Positions 6,323-8,664 of a stretch of 8,664 bases of DNA are shown here, in pieces. Positions within the stretch are counted from its first letter, which is position 1, and every line of letters starts with the position of its first letter. The notes beneath the pieces are model-generated. The model was not told the origin of the DNA, did not search any database, and worked only from the letters and a program-made list of their open reading frames with translations. Source of the DNA: SLRI01 sp036796215 (GTDB lineage: Bacteria > Pseudomonadota > Alphaproteobacteria > Geminicoccales > Geminicoccaceae); assembly GCA_036796215.1 (NCBI GenBank), contig DAIRDJ010000179.1, positions 1 to 8,664 on the forward strand, in the 5' to 3' direction. The position numbers and the translations under genes are program-made.

Positions 6323-6775
6323 ATGTCATCCGCTGTCCTGGTGCTCAACGGCCCGAATCTCAATCTTCTGGGTCTGCGCGAGCCTGCCGTCTACGGCCGG
6401 GAGACCCTGGCCGACCTCGAGGCAGCCTGCATCACGGAAGGCGAGGCGCTCGGCCTTGCCGTCAGCTGTCGGCAGAGCAACCACGAAGGTGCCATGATCG
6501 ATTGGATCCACGCGGCCCGCGACACCACGGCTGCCCTCCTGATCAATGCCGGCGCCTATTCGCACACCAGCCAGGCGATCCCCGATGCGCTCAGGGCCTA
6601 TCCCGGCATGATCGTCGAGCTTCATCTCTCCAACATCTATGCCCGCGAGCCGTTTCGTCACCATTCGCACATCTCGGCTGTGGCGACGGCCGTCCTTTGC
6701 GGCCTCGGCAGCGCCGGCTATCGTCTGGCGCTCCGGGCGGTGGCCGAGCGCCTCGCCGCTTCGAGGACCGGCTGA
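6323..6775 (+). CDS. aroQ: 3-Dehydroquinate dehydratase, type II
   Basis: This 150-residue enzyme removes water from 3-dehydroquinate to give 3-dehydroshikimate, the third step of the shikimate pathway. It is cytoplasmic and in this family forms dodecamers. The N-terminal LVLNGPNLNLLGLREPAVYG contains the flexible-lid arginine R19 and catalytic Y24. N75 in LINAGAYSHTS, E99 and H101 in VELHLSNIYARE and the following FRHHSHIS motif complete the active site. The frame opens at 6257, but I chose ATG 6323. GGAA lies seven bases upstream and the protein then has the usual length, starting right before the conserved first strand. It lies three bases upstream of accB, an aroQ-accB-accC arrangement common in proteobacteria. 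Confidence 0.97.
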   Translation: MSSAVLVLNGPNLNLLGLREPAVYGRETLADLEAACITEGEALGLAVSCRQSNHEGAMIDWIHAARDTTAALLINAGAYSHTSQAIPDALRAYPGMIVELHLSNIYAREPFRHHSHISAVATAVLCGLGSAGYRLALRAVAERLAASRTG

Positions 6776-6778
6776 TCC

Positions 6779-7237
6779 ATGGCCAAGCTCAATATCGACA
6801 CCGATTACGTCGCCCAGCTCGCCGAGCTGTTGCAGCGGACAGGCCTCACCGAGATCGAGATCAGCGAGGGTGATGCGCGCGTCCGCGTGGTCAAGAAGCC
6901 GGCACCAGTCATGGACATGTCGGCGGTGAGCCGGCCGGCGGTGGCGGCACCACTGGCGGTCGAGGCCGATATGGCGCCGACCAGCACGCCGGACAGTGCC
7001 CATCCCGGCACCGTCACCTCGCCCATGGTCGGCACCGTCTATCTCTATCCCGAGCCGGGTGCAGATCCCTTCGTCACACCCGGCCAGACGGTGAGCGAGG
7101 GCCAGACGCTCCTGATCATCGAGGCGATGAAGGTGATGAACCAGATCAGGGCCCCGAGGAGCGGGCGGATCGGACGGGTCTTCGTCGAGAATGCGACGCC
7201 GGTCGAGTTCGGCGAACCCTTGCTCGTCATCGAATAG
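6779..7237 (+). CDS. accB: Biotin carboxyl carrier protein of acetyl-CoA carboxylase
   Basis: This 152-residue carrier holds the biotin that shuttles carboxylate from biotin carboxylase (AccC) to carboxyltransferase (AccA/AccD), making malonyl-CoA for fatty-acid synthesis. Residues 1-40 form the conserved N-terminal helix-strand region (AELLQRTGLTEIEIS). Residues 42-76 are a Pro/Ala-rich flexible linker. From about 77 on is the biotinyl domain: SPMVGTVY, a bacterial 'thumb' insert (PEPGADPFV), and EAMKVMN with K118 as the biotinylated lysine. The start is three bases after the aroQ stop. AGGA inside the aroQ end, 11 bases upstream, is the likely ribosome site, so translation may be coupled. 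Confidence 0.97.
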   Translation: MAKLNIDTDYVAQLAELLQRTGLTEIEISEGDARVRVVKKPAPVMDMSAVSRPAVAAPLAVEADMAPTSTPDSAHPGTVTSPMVGTVYLYPEPGADPFVTPGQTVSEGQTLLIIEAMKVMNQIRAPRSGRIGRVFVENATPVEFGEPLLVIE

Positions 7238-7239
7238 CT

Positions 7240-7243
7240 AGGA
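7240..7243 (+). promoter_or_regulatory. Shine-Dalgarno site for the accC TTG start
   Basis: AGGA stands ten bases before the TTG at 7254. It supports the non-ATG start; the first in-frame ATG would remove the conserved IANRGEIA strand. Confidence 0.6.
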
Positions 7244-7253
7244 AAACCCCGCC

Positions 7254-8663
7254 TTGTCCGGCACCCTGCCCATCAACAAGTTGTTGATCGCCAATCGCGG
7301 CGAGATCGCCCTGCGCATCCTCCGGGCCGCACGCGAGATGGGGATCCGCAGTGTCGCCGTGCACTCGACCGCCGATGCGAACGCGATGCACGTGCGCCTA
7401 GCCGACGAGAGCGTCTGCATCGGCCCGCCGAGTGCCGCCGAATCCTACCTGAATGCCGCTGCCATCTTGAGTGCCGCCGAGATCACCGGGGCCGAGGCCA
7501 TCCACCCGGGCTACGGCTTTCTCGCCGAGAACGCCGATTTCGCCCAGATGGTGATCGAGCATGGCTTCACCTTCGTCGGCCCGGCACCCGAGCATATCCG
7601 GATGATGGGCGACAAGGTGAAGGCCAAGGCCGCGGTGGCCGAGGCCGGCATCCCGACCGTGCCCGGCAGCGATGGGGCCGTCACCGACGACGCCACCGCC
7701 TTGGCCACAGCGGACCGGATCGGCTATCCGGTCCTGATCAAGGCCGCGGCCGGCGGCGGCGGCCGCGGCATGAGCGTGGTGCGCAGCCGTGGCGAGCTCA
7801 CGGCCGCGTTGCGCAACACCCGCAACGAGGCCCGCGCCGGGTTCGGCGATGACCGGGTCTATCTGGAGAAGTATCTCGACCACCCGCGGCACATCGAGCT
7901 GCAGGTGATGGCCGACCGCTACGGCAATGTCGTTCATCTGGGCGAGCGCGACTGCTCCCTGCAGCGCCGCCACCAGAAGATCGTCGAGGAGAGCCCATCG
8001 CCGGTCATCACCGAGGCCGAGCGACGCGCGATTGGCAAGACGGTCGTCCAGGCATTGGAGAAGCTCGGCTACCTTGGCGCCGGGACCGTCGAGTTCCTCT
8101 ACCAGGACGGCCAGTTCTACTTCATCGAGATGAACACTCGCATCCAGGTCGAGCACCCGGTGACCGAAATGGTGACCGGCATCGACCTCGTGCGGGAACA
8201 GATCGCCGTGGCGATGGGCCACCCCTTGAGCGTGACCCAGGACCAGATCCGCATCGAGGGCCATGCCATCGAATGCCGGATCAATGCCGAGGACCCCAAG
8301 ACCCTGGTGCCGCAGCCCGGCAGGATCACCGCCTGGCACCCGCCCGGCGGGCCCGGCGTGCGCGTCGATTCGGCAATCTACAGCGGCTACACGGTCCCGC
8401 CCTACTACGACAGCCTGATCGCCAAACTCATCGTCCACGACACGGACCGCGAACGCTGCCTCGCCAGGCTCGAGCGGAGCCTCGCGGAGTTCGTGATCGA
8501 CGGCATCCCATCCTCGATCCCGCTCTTGCGCGCCATCCTGGCCGAGCCCGATTTTCGCGAAAGCCGGTTCGACACGGGCTGGCTCGAGCGTTTTCTGGCT
8601 GCACCGCCCGCTAGCGTAAGCGGCAGACCCGCCGGCTTTGCCGGGGAGGCAGTCATGGTTTGA
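7254..8663 (+). CDS. accC: Biotin carboxylase subunit of acetyl-CoA carboxylase
   Basis: This 469-residue ATP-grasp enzyme carboxylates the biotin on AccB with ATP and bicarbonate, the first half-reaction of acetyl-CoA carboxylase. The N-terminal domain starts with LLIANRGEIALRI. The ATP lid KAAAGGGGRGM begins at K163. ERDCSLQRRHQK and the IEMNTRIQVEH motif follow, with E292, N294, R296 and E300 matching metal- and bicarbonate-binding E288, N290, R292 and E296 of the E. coli enzyme. R342 in CRINAED matches E. coli R338. All catalytic residues are kept at a constant +4 offset. The C-terminal tail is about 15-20 residues longer than in E. coli and ends with an Ala/Gly-rich stretch. The start is TTG, the only choice that keeps the first strand; AccB lies 16 bases upstream. 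The stop is one base before the window end. Confidence 0.97.
   Translation: MSGTLPINKLLIANRGEIALRILRAAREMGIRSVAVHSTADANAMHVRLADESVCIGPPSAAESYLNAAAILSAAEITGAEAIHPGYGFLAENADFAQMVIEHGFTFVGPAPEHIRMMGDKVKAKAAVAEAGIPTVPGSDGAVTDDATALATADRIGYPVLIKAAAGGGGRGMSVVRSRGELTAALRNTRNEARAGFGDDRVYLEKYLDHPRHIELQVMADRYGNVVHLGERDCSLQRRHQKIVEESPSPVITEAERRAIGKTVVQALEKLGYLGAGTVEFLYQDGQFYFIEMNTRIQVEHPVTEMVTGIDLVREQIAVAMGHPLSVTQDQIRIEGHAIECRINAEDPKTLVPQPGRITAWHPPGGPGVRVDSAIYSGYTVPPYYDSLIAKLIVHDTDRERCLARLERSLAEFVIDGIPSSIPLLRAILAEPDFRESRFDTGWLERFLAAPPASVSGRPAGFAGEAVMV
8643..8649 (+). promoter_or_regulatory. Possible ribosome binding site for the next gene
   Basis: GGGGAGG lies inside the last accC codons. The ATG at 8655 is in the accC frame and gives only Met-Val-stop. 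If the site is used, the start would be the TTG at 8660-8662, overlapping the accC stop, or a codon beyond the window. Confidence 0.3.
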
Positions 8664-8664
8664 C

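Noticed and set aside
7398..8438. A 346-residue antisense frame opposite accC
   Set aside because: The sense strand encodes a complete biotin carboxylase, and the antisense protein has no recognisable motif.
1..8664. Mobile element, CRISPR array, prophage, toxin-antitoxin or defence system
   Set aside because: No transposase or integrase, terminal inverted repeats, regularly spaced repeats, or small paired genes were seen on either strand.

Overview
The window is GC-rich, gene-dense bacterial chromosome. The aroQ-accB-accC order, the PotA-type transporter ATPase and the protein styles suggest an alphaproteobacterium, probably near Rhodospirillales. That placement is an inference from gene content; no rRNA or other strict taxonomic marker is present.

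Left part (1-2700): the N-terminal third of an ABC-importer ATPase of the polyamine/PotA type runs leftward off the window edge. Divergent from it is a stand-alone alanyl-tRNA editing protein (AlaX type). It is followed on the same strand by an NAD(P)-dependent semialdehyde dehydrogenase, with a nested inverted repeat just before the dehydrogenase ribosome binding site.

Middle (2701-5107): a 138-base spacer holds two strong, similarly built hairpins whose arms can also pair with each other over a long distance. Two PLP-dependent fold-type I aminotransferases follow. One is HisC-like on the + strand and one is AspC-like on the - strand, and they converge with a 17-base overlap of their 3' ends. 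ABC importer ATPase, semialdehyde dehydrogenase and two aminotransferases could together serve uptake and breakdown of an amine or amino acid, but the substrates cannot be read from the sequence.

Right part (5108-8664): a 480-base AT-richer gene-free stretch precedes a lone secreted spore-coat-U (SCPU) domain pilin-like protein, followed by a terminator-like hairpin. A candidate promoter then leads into a tight housekeeping operon: type II 3-dehydroquinate dehydratase (aroQ), biotin carboxyl carrier protein (accB) and biotin carboxylase (accC, TTG start). These supply the shikimate pathway and the first step of fatty-acid synthesis.

I see no mobile element, CRISPR array, tRNA/rRNA, toxin-antitoxin pair or defence system, and no convincing new multi-gene system. 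The least explained features are non-coding: the twin-hairpin element at 2709-2824, the nested inverted repeat at 1184-1234 and the long AT-rich leader before the SCPU gene.
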